Shown here: positions 51,422 through 61,557 of the stretch, piece by piece
How the letters are laid out: each line of letters begins with the position of its first letter
Numbering within the stretch: the stretch's first letter is position 1
Made by a program: the position numbers and the translations under genes
Assembly (NCBI GenBank): GCA_000168995.1
Contig: AAUX01000001.1
Location: 682,001 to 746,000 of the forward strand
Reading direction: 5' to 3'
Length of the DNA: 64,000 nucleotides
Origin: Methylophilales bacterium HTCC2181
Lineage (GTDB): Bacteria > Pseudomonadota > Gammaproteobacteria > Burkholderiales > Methylophilaceae
Notes under the pieces: generated by a model
Told to the model about the DNA's origin: nothing
The model's input: the letters and a program-made list of their open reading frames with translations, nothing else
Databases searched by the model: none

Positions 51422-52483
51422 ATGAAGATTGCAGTTTTTCCAGGCGATGGTATTGGCCCAGAAATAATTAAACAAGCAGTCAAAGTGCTTGATGCTTTTA
51501 ATCTCTCTGATGCAATAGAGTATGGATCTATTGGAGGGGCAGGATACGAGTTGCACAACGACCCTTTCCCCGAAGTATCTCTTAATCTTGCCCTAGAGGC
51601 GGATGCAGTTTTATTAGGTGCAGTAGGAGATTGGAAGTATGACTCACTTCCAAGGGATATGCGCCCGGAAAGAGGGCTCTTAAGAATTAGACAGGCCCTG
51701 AATTTATTTGCCAATTTGAGACCAGCAATAATGTTTCCAGAGCTGGTTCATGCATCAAGCCTTAAACCTGAAATTGTTTCAGGACTGGATATTCTAATTG
51801 TTAGAGAGTTGACTGGAGATATATATTTTGGAAAACCCCGTGGAATATCCATTAATGATAAGGGTGAGCAAGAAGGTATCAATACGATGCGTTATTCGGA
51901 ATCTGAGATTAGAAGAATTGCCCATGTTGCATTTAATACCGCTGAAAAAAGATCAAAAAAATTGTGCTCTGTAGACAAGGCGAATGTGCTAGAGGCGACT
52001 GAATTATGGCGAAAGATTGTTACAGAGACGGCAGGTGAATATCCTTCAGTTGAGCTAAGTCACATGTACGTAGATAATGCAGCAATGCAGCTGGTAAAAA
52101 ACCCTAAGCAATTTGATGTTATTGTTACTGGTAACATTTTCGGGGATATATTATCTGATCAAGCATCAATGTTAACGGGATCTATTGGAATGCTGCCCTC
52201 AGCTTCGTTAGATGAAAATAATAAAGGCATGTATGAGCCAAGCCATGGCTCTGCACCAGACATTGCCGGAACAAACAAAGCGAATCCTATTGCGACAATT
52301 TTGTCCTTAGCGATGATGTTTAAATACACATTTAACGATCTAGAAAAATTTAACATTATTGAGGATGCTGTAAAGCAAGCATTAAAAGATAATTACCGTA
52401 CTGAAGATATAGCTTCAGATAAAACAACAATTTTAGGATGTGAGGAAATGGGCGATGCTATTATTGAACGAATGCGAATATAG
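51422..52483 (+). CDS. leuB: 3-isopropylmalate dehydrogenase
   Basis: NAD-dependent oxidative decarboxylation of 3-isopropylmalate. The N-terminal [21 protein letters not shown] near residue 125 and the metal-binding [24 protein letters not shown] are intact. [13 protein letters not shown] is the NAD motif. The length of 353 residues is typical. It is third in leuCDB, with asd 3 bases downstream. Confidence 0.97.
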   Translation: MKIAVFPGDGIGPEIIKQAVKVLDAFNLSDAIEYGSIGGAGYELHNDPFPEVSLNLALEADAVLLGAVGDWKYDSLPRDMRPERGLLRIRQALNLFANLRPAIMFPELVHASSLKPEIVSGLDILIVRELTGDIYFGKPRGISINDKGEQEGINTMRYSESEIRRIAHVAFNTAEKRSKKLCSVDKANVLEATELWRKIVTETAGEYPSVELSHMYVDNAAMQLVKNPKQFDVIVTGNIFGDILSDQASMLTGSIGMLPSASLDENNKGMYEPSHGSAPDIAGTNKANPIATILSLAMMFKYTFNDLEKFNIIEDAVKQALKDNYRTEDIASDKTTILGCEEMGDAIIERMRI

Positions 52484-52486
52484 TAA

Positions 52487-53605
52487 ATGAAAAAAATAGG
52501 ATTTATTGGTTGGAGAGGTATGGTTGGCTCTGTTTTAATGGAGCGCATGACCCAAGAAAAAGATTTTGATAAAGTCGATCCCTTTTTCTTTACTACTTCA
52601 CAGGTGGGCGAAAAAGCACCAAGCTATTCTCATAAAGAATCATGTCTTTTGGACGCGTATTCCATTTCCGAGCTTGGTAAAATGGATATCATCATATCCT
52701 GTCAGGGTGGTAATTATACAGAAGAGGTCTATCCAAAACTTAAAGATATTAAATGGAAAGGTCATTGGATTGATGCTGCATCCACGCTAAGAATGCATAA
52801 AGAGGCGCTGATTGTTTTAGACCCACTTAACGGGGATGCAATCGAACAAGCCTATATCAATGGAAATAAAACATGGGTCGGAGGCAATTGTACGGTTTCA
52901 TTGATGCTTCTGGCTATTCAAGGATTAGTTGAAAGCAATGCAGTGGAATGGGTTTCCTCAATGACTTACCAAGCAGCTAGTGGTGCTGGAGCAAGAAATA
53001 TGAAAGAGCTATTAGTGCAAATGGGTGAGCTTCATAGTTCTGTAGCTAATAAAATTGAGGATAAAAGTTATAATATTCTTGATCTGGATAAGGATACTCA
53101 GAAAAAAATGCATGCAAAAAGTTTTACAACAACTGAGTTTGGTGTCCCTTTGGCTGGAAGTTTAATTCCATGGATAGACCAAGACCTAGAAGATGGAAGG
53201 AGTAAGGAGGAGTGGAAAGGCCAAGCTGAATCAAACAAAATTTTATCCGGATATTTTGATTCTATTAAGGTGGATGGCTTATGTGTAAGGATCGGAACTA
53301 TGCGCTCTCATAGCCAAGCACTCACCATTAAATTAAAAAAAGATTTAAATATAAAGGAAATTAATAATTTAATTAGTAATGGTAATAAGTGGGTTAAGCT
53401 CATCCCTAATAACAAGCAAGAAAGTATTAAGAGCTTAACACCAGCCTCAGTTTCAGGAACATTGGATATTGCTATTGGGCGAGTAAGAATGCTTGATCTT
53501 GGTAATAATCTAATATCTGCATTCACTGTAGGCGACCAATTGCTTTGGGGTGCAGCAGAGCCGCTTAGGCGAATGATGAACATATTGATTCAAAAAGAGG
53601 GGTAG
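52487..53605 (+). CDS. asd: Aspartate-semialdehyde dehydrogenase
   Basis: NADPH-dependent reduction of aspartyl phosphate, the branch point to Lys, Met, Thr and diaminopimelate. GWRGMVGSVLMERM is the nucleotide-binding start, and GGNCTVSLML carries the catalytic cysteine. The length of 372 residues and the WRGMVGS start place it in the gammaproteobacterial/E. coli-like class. It lies between leuB (3-base gap) and fimV (6 bases), the same order as in Pseudomonas. Confidence 0.96.
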   Translation: MKKIGFIGWRGMVGSVLMERMTQEKDFDKVDPFFFTTSQVGEKAPSYSHKESCLLDAYSISELGKMDIIISCQGGNYTEEVYPKLKDIKWKGHWIDAASTLRMHKEALIVLDPLNGDAIEQAYINGNKTWVGGNCTVSLMLLAIQGLVESNAVEWVSSMTYQAASGAGARNMKELLVQMGELHSSVANKIEDKSYNILDLDKDTQKKMHAKSFTTTEFGVPLAGSLIPWIDQDLEDGRSKEEWKGQAESNKILSGYFDSIKVDGLCVRIGTMRSHSQALTIKLKKDLNIKEINNLISNGNKWVKLIPNNKQESIKSLTPASVSGTLDIAIGRVRMLDLGNNLISAFTVGDQLLWGAAEPLRRMMNILIQKEG

Positions 53606-53611
53606 CAGGGT

Positions 53612-54877
53612 ATGCGTTCAAGATTATTTCTACTAATTATTGTCACAATGTTTAGTCAGGCTGGACAAGCCGTACAATTAGGAAAAATTCAGGTTAACTC
53701 TACCCAAGAGAGAGCATTCAATGCTCAGATAGTAGTAGGAATTGAAAAGGGAGACAATCTAGAGCAGGTGAAATATTCGATTGCATCACCAGAAATCTAT
53801 AAATCTCAAGGGATGCAAAGACAAGCAATTCATTCAGATATCAGTATTGATTTTTTAGAGAGCCAAGGAAAAGTCCCTACATTAATTCTTAAATCAAAAA
53901 AACCGGTAAAGGATTCTTTTTTAGACTTATTAATTCAAATTGACTCTCCTAAAGGGAGGTTGTTTAAGGAATATACCGTATTGCTTGACCCACCAACAAA
54001 GAAAGAAGCTGATAGACCCGCAGATGAAGTCACAATAAAAAATACTGCCAACAATACCAAGCCTAAGGTATCAAAAAAAGTAAAAGCCACTAGTATCGTC
54101 ACAAAACCAGGGAAAACATTATTTCAAATTGCTAGAGAAAATAATATCTCAGGCATTACAACTGCACAATATGCTGTTGCAGTATTTCAAATAAATCCTG
54201 CTGCTTTCGCAAATAACAATATTAATGGACTTAATAAAGGTCAAAAAATATCGTTACCCACTAAAGATTACTTTCAAAAATTATCACATTTAGAAGCTAG
54301 AAAAATATTAAAAGAACAAAACATACAGTGGAAGAAAATAACAAATAAGAATCTAAGAAAAGTTTCAGAAAAAAAACCAACAGCACCGAAGAAGAAAAAT
54401 AATTTAGAGCTATCTAAGCTTAAAGCTGAGGTTCAAAGATTAAGAAAAGAGTTGAAGGAGGTTAATGAGTCAACTGATTTGGTGAGCAAGGCAAATTCGG
54501 TAGATGAAGTTGTGATTAAATCGGAAGAAAAGATAACGCAGGTCGACAAAGCACCAGAAATAGAAAATATTCAGCCAGCAGAAGAAGAGGTCTTGGAGAC
54601 AATAGATAATCAAGACTTTGTGTCATCCATTGCCGTTCAGGAAGAAGACATTATTGAGGAAGTTATTATGGATGAAACAAGCTTGCCTGAGGATAATTCT
54701 CGTTCAGGATTAGTGTATGTCTTGATGATACTTTTTGCTATCTTAGGTGGGTTATTAGTATTCTTAACCAAAAAAAGGGCATCATTAAGAACCTTGCCGA
54801 AAGATCCAATAAGAACCTCTGTTGATGAGTATATCTACAAAAAAAATATTAGAAAAAATATGACCAATAAGTATTAA
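53612..54877 (+). CDS. fimV: FimV/HubP-like protein, short form
   Basis: Polar or septal peptidoglycan-binding organiser in Pseudomonas and Vibrio. Here 421 residues: signal peptide (to about residue 20), FimV N-terminal beta domain (LGKIQVNSTQERAFNAQI onward), a LysM-like segment (about residues 165-215), a coiled coil near 260-295 and an acidic stretch. One membrane helix (about 368-390) and a short basic cytoplasmic tail follow. The long acidic cytoplasmic region and C-terminal FimV domain found in 700-900-residue homologues are absent. It keeps the conserved place between asd and truA. No type IV pilus gene is in the window. Confidence 0.88.
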   Translation: MRSRLFLLIIVTMFSQAGQAVQLGKIQVNSTQERAFNAQIVVGIEKGDNLEQVKYSIASPEIYKSQGMQRQAIHSDISIDFLESQGKVPTLILKSKKPVKDSFLDLLIQIDSPKGRLFKEYTVLLDPPTKKEADRPADEVTIKNTANNTKPKVSKKVKATSIVTKPGKTLFQIARENNISGITTAQYAVAVFQINPAAFANNNINGLNKGQKISLPTKDYFQKLSHLEARKILKEQNIQWKKITNKNLRKVSEKKPTAPKKKNNLELSKLKAEVQRLRKELKEVNESTDLVSKANSVDEVVIKSEEKITQVDKAPEIENIQPAEEEVLETIDNQDFVSSIAVQEEDIIEEVIMDETSLPEDNSRSGLVYVLMILFAILGGLLVFLTKKRASLRTLPKDPIRTSVDEYIYKKNIRKNMTNKY

Positions 54878-54883
54878 TTTAAA

Positions 54884-55501
54884 ATGGTTAATGGATCTAT
54901 TTTATTCTTAGGGCTTCTTCTGCTTTTTAGTATTGGGGGGCTTTCATTAGCTATTCAAGTTATTTTTCTAATCTTGCTATTTCTTCTTTCAGTACTGTTA
55001 TCGATGAATATATTCGTCTTTCTGCGTAAAATAAAATTTTTTATCGCAACAATCGCACTTGTTTTTTTATTTTCAGTGCCCGGCGAGGTTTTATATTTTT
55101 ATGGCCCTTTATCAATAACAAAAGAGGGTTTAGTGTTGGCTGGGTTTAATATTGTTCGGCTTGTCAATATTTTTACTATTGTGTTTATTCTAATGAAAGT
55201 CTTGCCAAGAGACTTTATTACCACCAGCATTATAAAAGCATGCCTTTTTGTAACTTATTTTGGTGTTAAAAAAGAGCGTTTAATTGCCAGAGTTTTTCTT
55301 ACCTTTGAGTACCTCGACTTTTATCGCAATGCAAAATTTACCTTCAATAGCCTTGGTGCGGACATAGCAAAGCAAATAAATTCAGATTATAGTGAGAAGA
55401 TTAAACCAAACCTACCTCTTGTAACATTCGGTACTAATGACTTTTTTTGGTCTGGCTCTTTTGCAGTCGCATTTTTAACTATTCAATTTTTGCTGATATG
55501 A
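54884..55501 (+). CDS. Unassigned polytopic membrane protein, faint EcfT/CbiQ resemblance
   Basis: A 205-residue hydrophobic protein with about five membrane helices. I do not recognise it with confidence. The segment YGPLSITKEGLVLAGFNIVRL followed by a helix ending in RDFITTSI resembles the transmembrane T-component of ECF transporters (CbiQ/EcfT). However, the paired Ala-Arg-Gly coupling motifs are not evident, and no ATPase subunits lie nearby. It sits between fimV (6 bases) and truA (4-base overlap) and is co-transcribed with them. The N-terminal 50 residues are almost entirely Leu/Ile/Phe. Confidence 0.5.
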   Translation: MVNGSILFLGLLLLFSIGGLSLAIQVIFLILLFLLSVLLSMNIFVFLRKIKFFIATIALVFLFSVPGEVLYFYGPLSITKEGLVLAGFNIVRLVNIFTIVFILMKVLPRDFITTSIIKACLFVTYFGVKKERLIARVFLTFEYLDFYRNAKFTFNSLGADIAKQINSDYSEKIKPNLPLVTFGTNDFFWSGSFAVAFLTIQFLLI

Positions 55502-56292
55502 GAATAGCTTGTTCAGTTAGTTACAATGGATATGGATTTTCTGGTTGGCAAAAGCAACCAGACGTAAAGACAATACAGGGTCTGATTGAGAGCGCTTTAA
55601 CTGAAATTGCCAAAGACACGGTTATTACTCATGCATCCGGAAGAACTGATAGCGGTGTACATGCCCTTGGGCAAATTATCCATTTCGATACTACAAAAAA
55701 TAGACCATTAACTGCTTGGGTAAAAGGTGTGAATGCTTTTCTGCCGAGTTCCATTAAAGTAAGGTGGGCTAAAAATATATCCGAAAGCTTTCATGCGCGT
55801 CATTCTGTTTTGGAAAGAGAGTATCAATACCTTTTAATTAAAGATACAAATAATTCTGCTATTTTTCATGCAACGGCAGGTTGGACTTATTTTGATTTAG
55901 ATGACTATAATTTAATGGCAGCATGTAAATGCTTTGAGGGTACGCATGATTTTAGCTCCTTTCGATCATCCGAGTGCCAAGCAAAGTCGCCTGTTAGAAC
56001 CATAAATCAATTTCGTTGCGAACAATTCGGCAATACCTATCTTTTTACTATTCGAGCTAATGGTTTCTTACATCATCAGATACGCAATATGATTGCTGCC
56101 GTTATCCATGTCGCAAAAAATGAAGATAGCGTTGGGTTTATTGATGATTTATTGTCAAAAAAAGACCGTACACTTGCACCACCAACCTTTATGCCGAATG
56201 GTTTATATCTATCAAATATAAAGTATGATGATAAATGGAAACTTCCCCAAATAAATAATTCGGTAAATATCTTTAGTAAAAATGACAATTAA
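55498..56292 (+). CDS. truA: tRNA pseudouridine(38-40) synthase
   Basis: Isomerises uridines 38-40 in the tRNA anticodon arm. The catalytic Asp51 is in SGRTDSGVHALGQ. The FHARHSVLEREYQY and HHQIRNMI segments are conserved. ATG 55498 gives 264 residues with the family start MRIACSVSYNGYGFSGWQ. A start at 55447 would lie in the upstream gene. It overlaps that gene by 4 bases and trpF by 11, so it is in one unit with trpFBA. Confidence 0.96.
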   Translation: MRIACSVSYNGYGFSGWQKQPDVKTIQGLIESALTEIAKDTVITHASGRTDSGVHALGQIIHFDTTKNRPLTAWVKGVNAFLPSSIKVRWAKNISESFHARHSVLEREYQYLLIKDTNNSAIFHATAGWTYFDLDDYNLMAACKCFEGTHDFSSFRSSECQAKSPVRTINQFRCEQFGNTYLFTIRANGFLHHQIRNMIAAVIHVAKNEDSVGFIDDLLSKKDRTLAPPTFMPNGLYLSNIKYDDKWKLPQINNSVNIFSKNDN

Positions 56293-56905
56293 AATTAAAA
56301 TATGCGGCATTACTAACATTGAAGATGCTTTGAACGCTTCGCTCCTAGGAGCGGATGCCCTTGGTTTTGTCTTTGTAGGAAAGAGTCCTCGCTATATTAC
56401 GCCCCTTAATACATCAATTATTATCGATGCATTACCACCCTTTATAAGCAAAGTTGGTTTATTCGTCAACCCATCAAAAGAAGAAGTAGAGGATGCTATA
56501 AGAGTTGCTAAATTTGATCTTTTGCAGTTTCATGGCGATGAAAATGAAGAGTTTTGCAATCAATTTAATTTGCCTTACATCAAAGCAATTTCAGTAAAAA
56601 GCGAAGTTAATTTGGTAGAATATGAAACGAATTACAATTCAGCATCAGCGCTCTTGTTGGATACATACTCTGAGAAGGCTAGGGGTGGAACTGGAACAAC
56701 ATTTGATTGGAATTTAATTCCAGCAGAAGAGTCGAAACCTTTGATAATTGCAGGCGGGCTCAATAATGAAAATATTACTGATCTGTTACGGCATACAACC
56801 CCATATGCAGTCGATGTGAGTGGTGGTGTAGAGGTATTAAAGGGCAAGAAAGATTATAAAAAAATGGAAAATTTTATTTTGGGAGTAAGAAATGCAACCT
56901 TATGA
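56282..56905 (+). CDS. trpF: Phosphoribosylanthranilate isomerase
   Basis: Tryptophan pathway Amadori rearrangement of PRA to CdRP. The catalytic cysteine is in KICGIT (residues 6-11), and the general acid Asp is in [31 protein letters not shown] is the phosphate site. The length of 207 residues is typical of the monofunctional enzyme. It overlaps truA by 11 and trpB by 14 bases. No trpC or trpD is in this window. Confidence 0.96.
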   Translation: MTIKIKICGITNIEDALNASLLGADALGFVFVGKSPRYITPLNTSIIIDALPPFISKVGLFVNPSKEEVEDAIRVAKFDLLQFHGDENEEFCNQFNLPYIKAISVKSEVNLVEYETNYNSASALLLDTYSEKARGGTGTTFDWNLIPAEESKPLIIAGGLNNENITDLLRHTTPYAVDVSGGVEVLKGKKDYKKMENFILGVRNATL

Positions 56906-58094
56906 TTTACCGGATCAGTTCGGCCATTTCGGTCAATTTGGCGGAACATTTGTTGCGGAGACATTAATTGAAGCTCTAGATGAGTTGCGAGACATGTATG
57001 CGAAATACAAAGATGATCCAGAGTTCCTTGCTGAATTTCATCATGATTTAAAGCATTTTGTTGGTAGGCCTAGCCCAATCTATTTCGCCGAGCGTCTAAC
57101 TGATCAAATTGGCGGAGCTAAAATTTACTTAAAACGAGAAGATTTAAACCATACAGGCGCTCATAAAGTTAATAATACGGTCGGCCAAGCATTGTTAGCT
57201 AAAAGAATGGGTAAGCCTCGAGTCATTGCTGAAACCGGTGCTGGGCAGCACGGAGTTGCTACGGCAACGATTGCCGCACGTCTTGGCTTAGAATGTGTTG
57301 TTTATATGGGAGCTGAGGATGTGAAACGCCAGTCTCCAAATGTCTACAGAATGAAATTACTAGGTGCGACAGTGATCCCAGTGGAGAGTGGATCAAAAAC
57401 GCTTAAAGATGCCTTAAATGAAGCTTTAAGGGATTGGGTTACTAACGTTTCGAATACGTTTTATATCATTGGGACGGTTGCAGGACCGCATCCATACCCT
57501 ATGATGGTCAGAGATTTCAATTCGGTAGTAGGTCATGAGTGTATAACTCAAATGCCGGAAATTGCTAACCAACAACCAAATGTAATTATTGCATGTGTTG
57601 GTGGGGGATCTAATGCAATGGGTATTTTCCATCCCTACATTAACGACAAAAATGTTCGTCTGATCGGGGTAGAAGCTGCTGGTGATGGAATTGAAACTGG
57701 TCGGCATGCCGCTCCGTTAACTTCTAATAGTGGCATCGGAGTGCTGCATGGAAACAGAACATACCTCATGCAAAACCCAGAAGGACAAATTATTGAAACG
57801 CATTCAGTTTCTGCGGGCCTTGATTACCCTGGAGTGGGCCCTGAACATGCCTGGTTAAAAGAATCTGGAAGGGCAGAATATGCTGCGGTCACCGATGATG
57901 ATGCTTTGAAAGCATTCCATAACTTGTGTCAGGTTGAAGGGATTATTCCTGCCCTTGAGACAAGTCATGCTCTTGCTTATGCAGAAAAATTAGCGGCCAC
58001 TATGCCTAAAGATCAAGTAATTTTGGTTAATCTATCAGGAAGGGGTGACAAAGATATTAATACTGTAGCTAGTATTTCAAACATCTCCTTATAA
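56892..58094 (+). CDS. trpB: Tryptophan synthase, beta subunit
   Basis: PLP enzyme that condenses indole with serine. The PLP lysine is in [10 protein letters not shown], and the phosphate-binding GGGSNAMG is present. [12 protein letters not shown] is the active-site loop. The length of 400 residues matches TrpB1, the partner of TrpA. It overlaps trpF by 14 bases and is followed by trpA after 5 bases. Confidence 0.98.
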   Translation: MQPYDLPDQFGHFGQFGGTFVAETLIEALDELRDMYAKYKDDPEFLAEFHHDLKHFVGRPSPIYFAERLTDQIGGAKIYLKREDLNHTGAHKVNNTVGQALLAKRMGKPRVIAETGAGQHGVATATIAARLGLECVVYMGAEDVKRQSPNVYRMKLLGATVIPVESGSKTLKDALNEALRDWVTNVSNTFYIIGTVAGPHPYPMMVRDFNSVVGHECITQMPEIANQQPNVIIACVGGGSNAMGIFHPYINDKNVRLIGVEAAGDGIETGRHAAPLTSNSGIGVLHGNRTYLMQNPEGQIIETHSVSAGLDYPGVGPEHAWLKESGRAEYAAVTDDDALKAFHNLCQVEGIIPALETSHALAYAEKLAATMPKDQVILVNLSGRGDKDINTVASISNISL

Positions 58095-58099
58095 AATTT

Positions 58100-58894
58100 A
58101 TGTCTAGAATAAAAACAACTTTTAAAGGCTTAGCGGAAGATAAAAAGACTGCACTTATACCCTTTATCACCGCCGGCGATCCCCATCCTGACATGACGGT
58201 CAAACTTCTTCATGCGCTAGTAGAATCTGGTGCAGATATGATTGAGTTAGGTATCCCTTTCTCTGACCCAATGGCAGACGGGCCTGTCATCCAAAGAGCA
58301 AGTGAAAGAGCTTTGGCGAATAATGTCGGTATTAATAAAACTATTAATTTAGTAAAAGACTTTAGAAAAGATAACACACATACACCCATTATTTTAATGG
58401 GTTACGCAAACCCTATCGAAGCTATAGGACTTATTAATTTTGTCGACTCTATTAAAAAAGCTGGAGTTGATGGGGTAATTACAGTTGATTATCCACCTGA
58501 AGAGTCTAAAGAATTTGTCTCTCTACTATTAGAAAATGACATTGATAGCGTTTTCCTCCTATCACCTACAACCGAAGATGATCGAATTCAGCTTATTATT
58601 GACCAAGCAACGGGTTTTATTTATTACGTTTCTCTTAAAGGGGTTACTGGCTCAGCTAATATTGATATAGAACAGGTAAATGAAAGAGTAAATAATGTGC
58701 GAAAGTTTACCAAATTACCTGTGGGCGTAGGTTTTGGAGTAAGGGATGCTAAAACGGCAAAAGAGGTTGCAGCTATTGCTGATGCTGTTGTCATAGGCAG
58801 TCGTATCGTGCTTGAAATTGAACAGTCAAATAAAGACACATTGATTGATAACATTAAAAAACTTATGCGTGAGATGAAAAATGCAATTGAATAA
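58100..58894 (+). CDS. trpA: Tryptophan synthase, alpha subunit
   Basis: Cleaves indole-3-glycerol phosphate to indole and G3P. The catalytic Glu is in MIELGIPFSDPMADGP (about residues 46-61), and the catalytic Asp is in VDGVITVDYPPEE. The phosphate-binding GVGFGVRDAKT is conserved. The length of 264 residues is standard. It completes trpFBA, and accD follows after 15 bases. Confidence 0.97.
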   Translation: MSRIKTTFKGLAEDKKTALIPFITAGDPHPDMTVKLLHALVESGADMIELGIPFSDPMADGPVIQRASERALANNVGINKTINLVKDFRKDNTHTPIILMGYANPIEAIGLINFVDSIKKAGVDGVITVDYPPEESKEFVSLLLENDIDSVFLLSPTTEDDRIQLIIDQATGFIYYVSLKGVTGSANIDIEQVNERVNNVRKFTKLPVGVGFGVRDAKTAKEVAAIADAVVIGSRIVLEIEQSNKDTLIDNIKKLMREMKNAIE

Positions 58895-58909
58895 GATGAA
58901 AAAAATATC

Positions 58910-59758
58910 ATGAGCTGGTTAAAAAATGTTTCCCCTAAAATTAAAAAGATTGTTGGCAGTCTAAAGAAAAATATTCCTGAAGGACTTTGGCATAAATGCC
59001 CTTCATGCCAATCAACGCTTTATAGATCTGAGCTAGAAAAAAATAGCGAAGTTTGTCCAAATTGTAGTTTTCATAATAGGATAGGTGCCAGGTCCCGCAT
59101 CAAACTTTTGTTAGATACTCCTAATCAGAATGAGATTGGAAAAAAAATAAGTGCTACAGATCCGCTAAAATTTGAAGACACACAAAAATATAAAGACCGT
59201 CTCGTTTCAATGAAAAAAAATACTGGAGAAAACGATGCGCTAGTAGTTTCTGAGGGATTTATTGAATCCATGCCAGTTGTTATGGCTGTCTTTGAATTTA
59301 AGTTTATGGGTGGATCTATGGGCTCTGTAGTAGGAGAGAAGTTTGTTCTAGGGCTTAATAAGGCGATACAAAATAAAGCTGCATTTGTGTGTGTGACATC
59401 AAGTGGAGGAGCAAGAATGCAGGAAGGCTTGCTATCACTTATGCAGATGGCTAAAACCAGTGCAGCATTAACTAAGCTAAGCGCTCAAAAGCTTCCTTTC
59501 ATTTCAGTATTGACTGATCCCACAATGGGTGGTGTATCGGCTAGTTTTGCCATGTTAGGTGATGTCATTATGGCTGAGCCAAAAGCCTTAATTGGGTTTG
59601 CAGGACCAAGAGTTATTGAACAAACCGTTAGAGAGAAGCTCCCTGAAGGATTTCAACGGTCTGAATTTCTTCTCGAACATGGGGCGATAGATATGATTGT
59701 AGATCGCAGGCAGATGCGTAAAACTATTGCTAAGATTATTTCACACTTAATGCGTTAG
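58910..59758 (+). CDS. accD: Acetyl-CoA carboxylase, carboxyltransferase beta subunit
   Basis: With AccA, transfers CO2 from carboxybiotin to acetyl-CoA, the first step of fatty acid synthesis. The N-terminal zinc ribbon has Cys30, Cys33, Cys49 and Cys52. The CoA-binding [10 protein letters not shown] and [20 protein letters not shown] are conserved. The length of 282 residues is normal. It keeps the trp-accD-folC order widespread in Proteobacteria. Confidence 0.97.
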   Translation: MSWLKNVSPKIKKIVGSLKKNIPEGLWHKCPSCQSTLYRSELEKNSEVCPNCSFHNRIGARSRIKLLLDTPNQNEIGKKISATDPLKFEDTQKYKDRLVSMKKNTGENDALVVSEGFIESMPVVMAVFEFKFMGGSMGSVVGEKFVLGLNKAIQNKAAFVCVTSSGGARMQEGLLSLMQMAKTSAALTKLSAQKLPFISVLTDPTMGGVSASFAMLGDVIMAEPKALIGFAGPRVIEQTVREKLPEGFQRSEFLLEHGAIDMIVDRRQMRKTIAKIISHLMR

Positions 59759-59761
59759 ACA

Positions 59762-61033
59762 TTGCTTAACAAGCTATCTAAAAAAGACAGTCTTGAGGCG
59801 TGGCTTGACTATATTGAAAAGTTACACCCCAGTGAAATTGAATTAACTCTTGAGCGTGTTCGAGAGGTAAAAGATCTTGCTAATATTTCCCCGGATTTTC
59901 CCATTATTCTCGTAGGCGGCACAAACGGCAAAGGTTCTGTATGTGCCTTCATAGAATCAATTCTTCATGCATCAGATCTAAAGATTGGTTGTTATACCTC
60001 TCCGCATTTATTACGCTTTAACGAGCGCATTCGTATTAATAAGCATGAGGTTGATGACAAAGCTATTGTTAATGCCCTTGACCACATTGAAAGAAGTCGT
60101 CGAGATATTCCATTAACATATTTTGAGATTACTACGTTAGCAGCAGTTAAGTGTATGAATGACGAGGCGGTGGACATAGCTATTCTTGAGGTAGGCTTAG
60201 GGGGCCGCCTGGATGCGGTTAACATATTTTCCCCAACAATTTCATTAATAACCACTGTTAGTTTGGATCATCAAGCTTATCTTGGTGATAGTGTTGATAA
60301 AATCGGATTTGAAAAGTCTGGAATCTTCAGAAGAAATATCCCGGCAATCATTAATCATAAAAATCCTATTCCTAGCATGATCAGTGCGGCAAATAAAATA
60401 AATGCCAACCTGTCTTTACTCGGTAACGATTATAATCTAGTTATTCATGATAAGTCACTGAGCTACACTAGCAACGATCTGAGTTACTCTGATCTTCCAT
60501 TACCTCAAATTAAGGGGAATCATCAAATTATTAACTTAGCTGGAGCGCTAAGATGTATAGAGCTATTGAATAGCACCATACCTATTTCTATTAAAGCGAT
60601 AAAGAAGGGGATATCGGATGCATCAATTAGAGGCCGTTTTGAGGTGCTACTTAACAATCCTTTAGTTGTTGTTGACGTAGCTCACAATCCAGAATCAGCC
60701 AACAATTTAGCCAATAATTTCATGGATGCGAAGTTAGATGGCATAACCACCGCTATTTTTTCGGTATTTGAAGATAAGGATGTTTTATCAATTATTCAGC
60801 CATTTATAAATGTTATCGATAAATGGTATATTGCAGAACTTTCCTCAGAAAGAGCATTGTCATGCGAGGGTATTGAGGAGGCATTAAAAAGTGTTATGCC
60901 AACAGTCACTGTAGAAAAGTTTCCAACAGTTCGCCACGCCTATAAAGAAGCTTTAAAGAATGCCCATGATAATGATAATATATTGATGTTTGGTTCATTT
61001 TTAGTAATTTCAGAAAGCATTGGTGAAACGTAA
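59762..61033 (+). CDS. folC: Dihydrofolate synthase / folylpolyglutamate synthase
   Basis: ATP-dependent addition of glutamate to dihydropteroate and folates. The P-loop GGTNGKGSVCAFIE is at about residues 51-64, followed by YTSPHLLRFNERI. DVAHNPESA and FSVFEDKD belong to the C-terminal Mur-ligase-like domain. The length of 423 residues is typical. The start is TTG 59762; no ATG or GTG occurs before the conserved region. It lies between accD and the SPOR gene with 2-3-base gaps. Confidence 0.96.
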   Translation: MLNKLSKKDSLEAWLDYIEKLHPSEIELTLERVREVKDLANISPDFPIILVGGTNGKGSVCAFIESILHASDLKIGCYTSPHLLRFNERIRINKHEVDDKAIVNALDHIERSRRDIPLTYFEITTLAAVKCMNDEAVDIAILEVGLGGRLDAVNIFSPTISLITTVSLDHQAYLGDSVDKIGFEKSGIFRRNIPAIINHKNPIPSMISAANKINANLSLLGNDYNLVIHDKSLSYTSNDLSYSDLPLPQIKGNHQIINLAGALRCIELLNSTIPISIKAIKKGISDASIRGRFEVLLNNPLVVVDVAHNPESANNLANNFMDAKLDGITTAIFSVFEDKDVLSIIQPFINVIDKWYIAELSSERALSCEGIEEALKSVMPTVTVEKFPTVRHAYKEALKNAHDNDNILMFGSFLVISESIGET

Positions 61034-61035
61034 AT

Positions 61036-61557
61036 ATGTCAGATAATAAAGAAACTTTTCAAGAAAGCATTTTAATTAAACGTGCCAAAAGAAGGTTGTT
61101 AGGTGCGACTACGATCCTATTAATTTTGCTTGGATTGTCGTATGTTTTTATCGAAGACAGAACAGGTAAGTACAAAAAGGGCAATGTTAAGGTATCGTTT
61201 CTTGAGATGAGTGACTATGCTTTGAGTGAAAAGGCTACCGACGCTTATAACGAAGATATATTGAGCGTCCTTTCGTTATCGGATTACCCCGAGCAAATTC
61301 ACAGCCAAGGCTCAAATATTCAAAATGGCTTTTTTATTCAAGTTGGGATTTTTTCAACCAACAAAACGGTAGAAAAGTTAGCTAAAGCAATTGATAGCAT
61401 TGGCCTGCAAACAAGAAAAATACCAATCACATTGAACGGGCAGGAGAGAATCCAATTAATCACCAATTCCTTTGACGACAAGGCTAAAGCGAAAATTGCA
61501 CTAGCAAAAATAAAAGAAGCCAAATTGCCTGGCATTATCAAGCAGCAAGCTAATTAA
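61036..61557 (+). CDS. dedD: SPOR-domain membrane protein (DedD-like)
   Basis: A 173-residue cell-division-associated protein with a short cytoplasmic N-terminus, one membrane helix (about residues 23-40), a linker and a C-terminal SPOR domain (about residues 96-170). The SPOR domain begins GFFIQVGIFSTNKTVEKLA, the usual first strand and helix. SPOR domains bind denuded septal peptidoglycan. Location between folC and cvpA is the same as for DedD in E. coli and Pseudomonas. The linker is short. Confidence 0.88.
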   Translation: MSDNKETFQESILIKRAKRRLLGATTILLILLGLSYVFIEDRTGKYKKGNVKVSFLEMSDYALSEKATDAYNEDILSVLSLSDYPEQIHSQGSNIQNGFFIQVGIFSTNKTVEKLAKAIDSIGLQTRKIPITLNGQERIQLITNSFDDKAKAKIALAKIKEAKLPGIIKQQAN

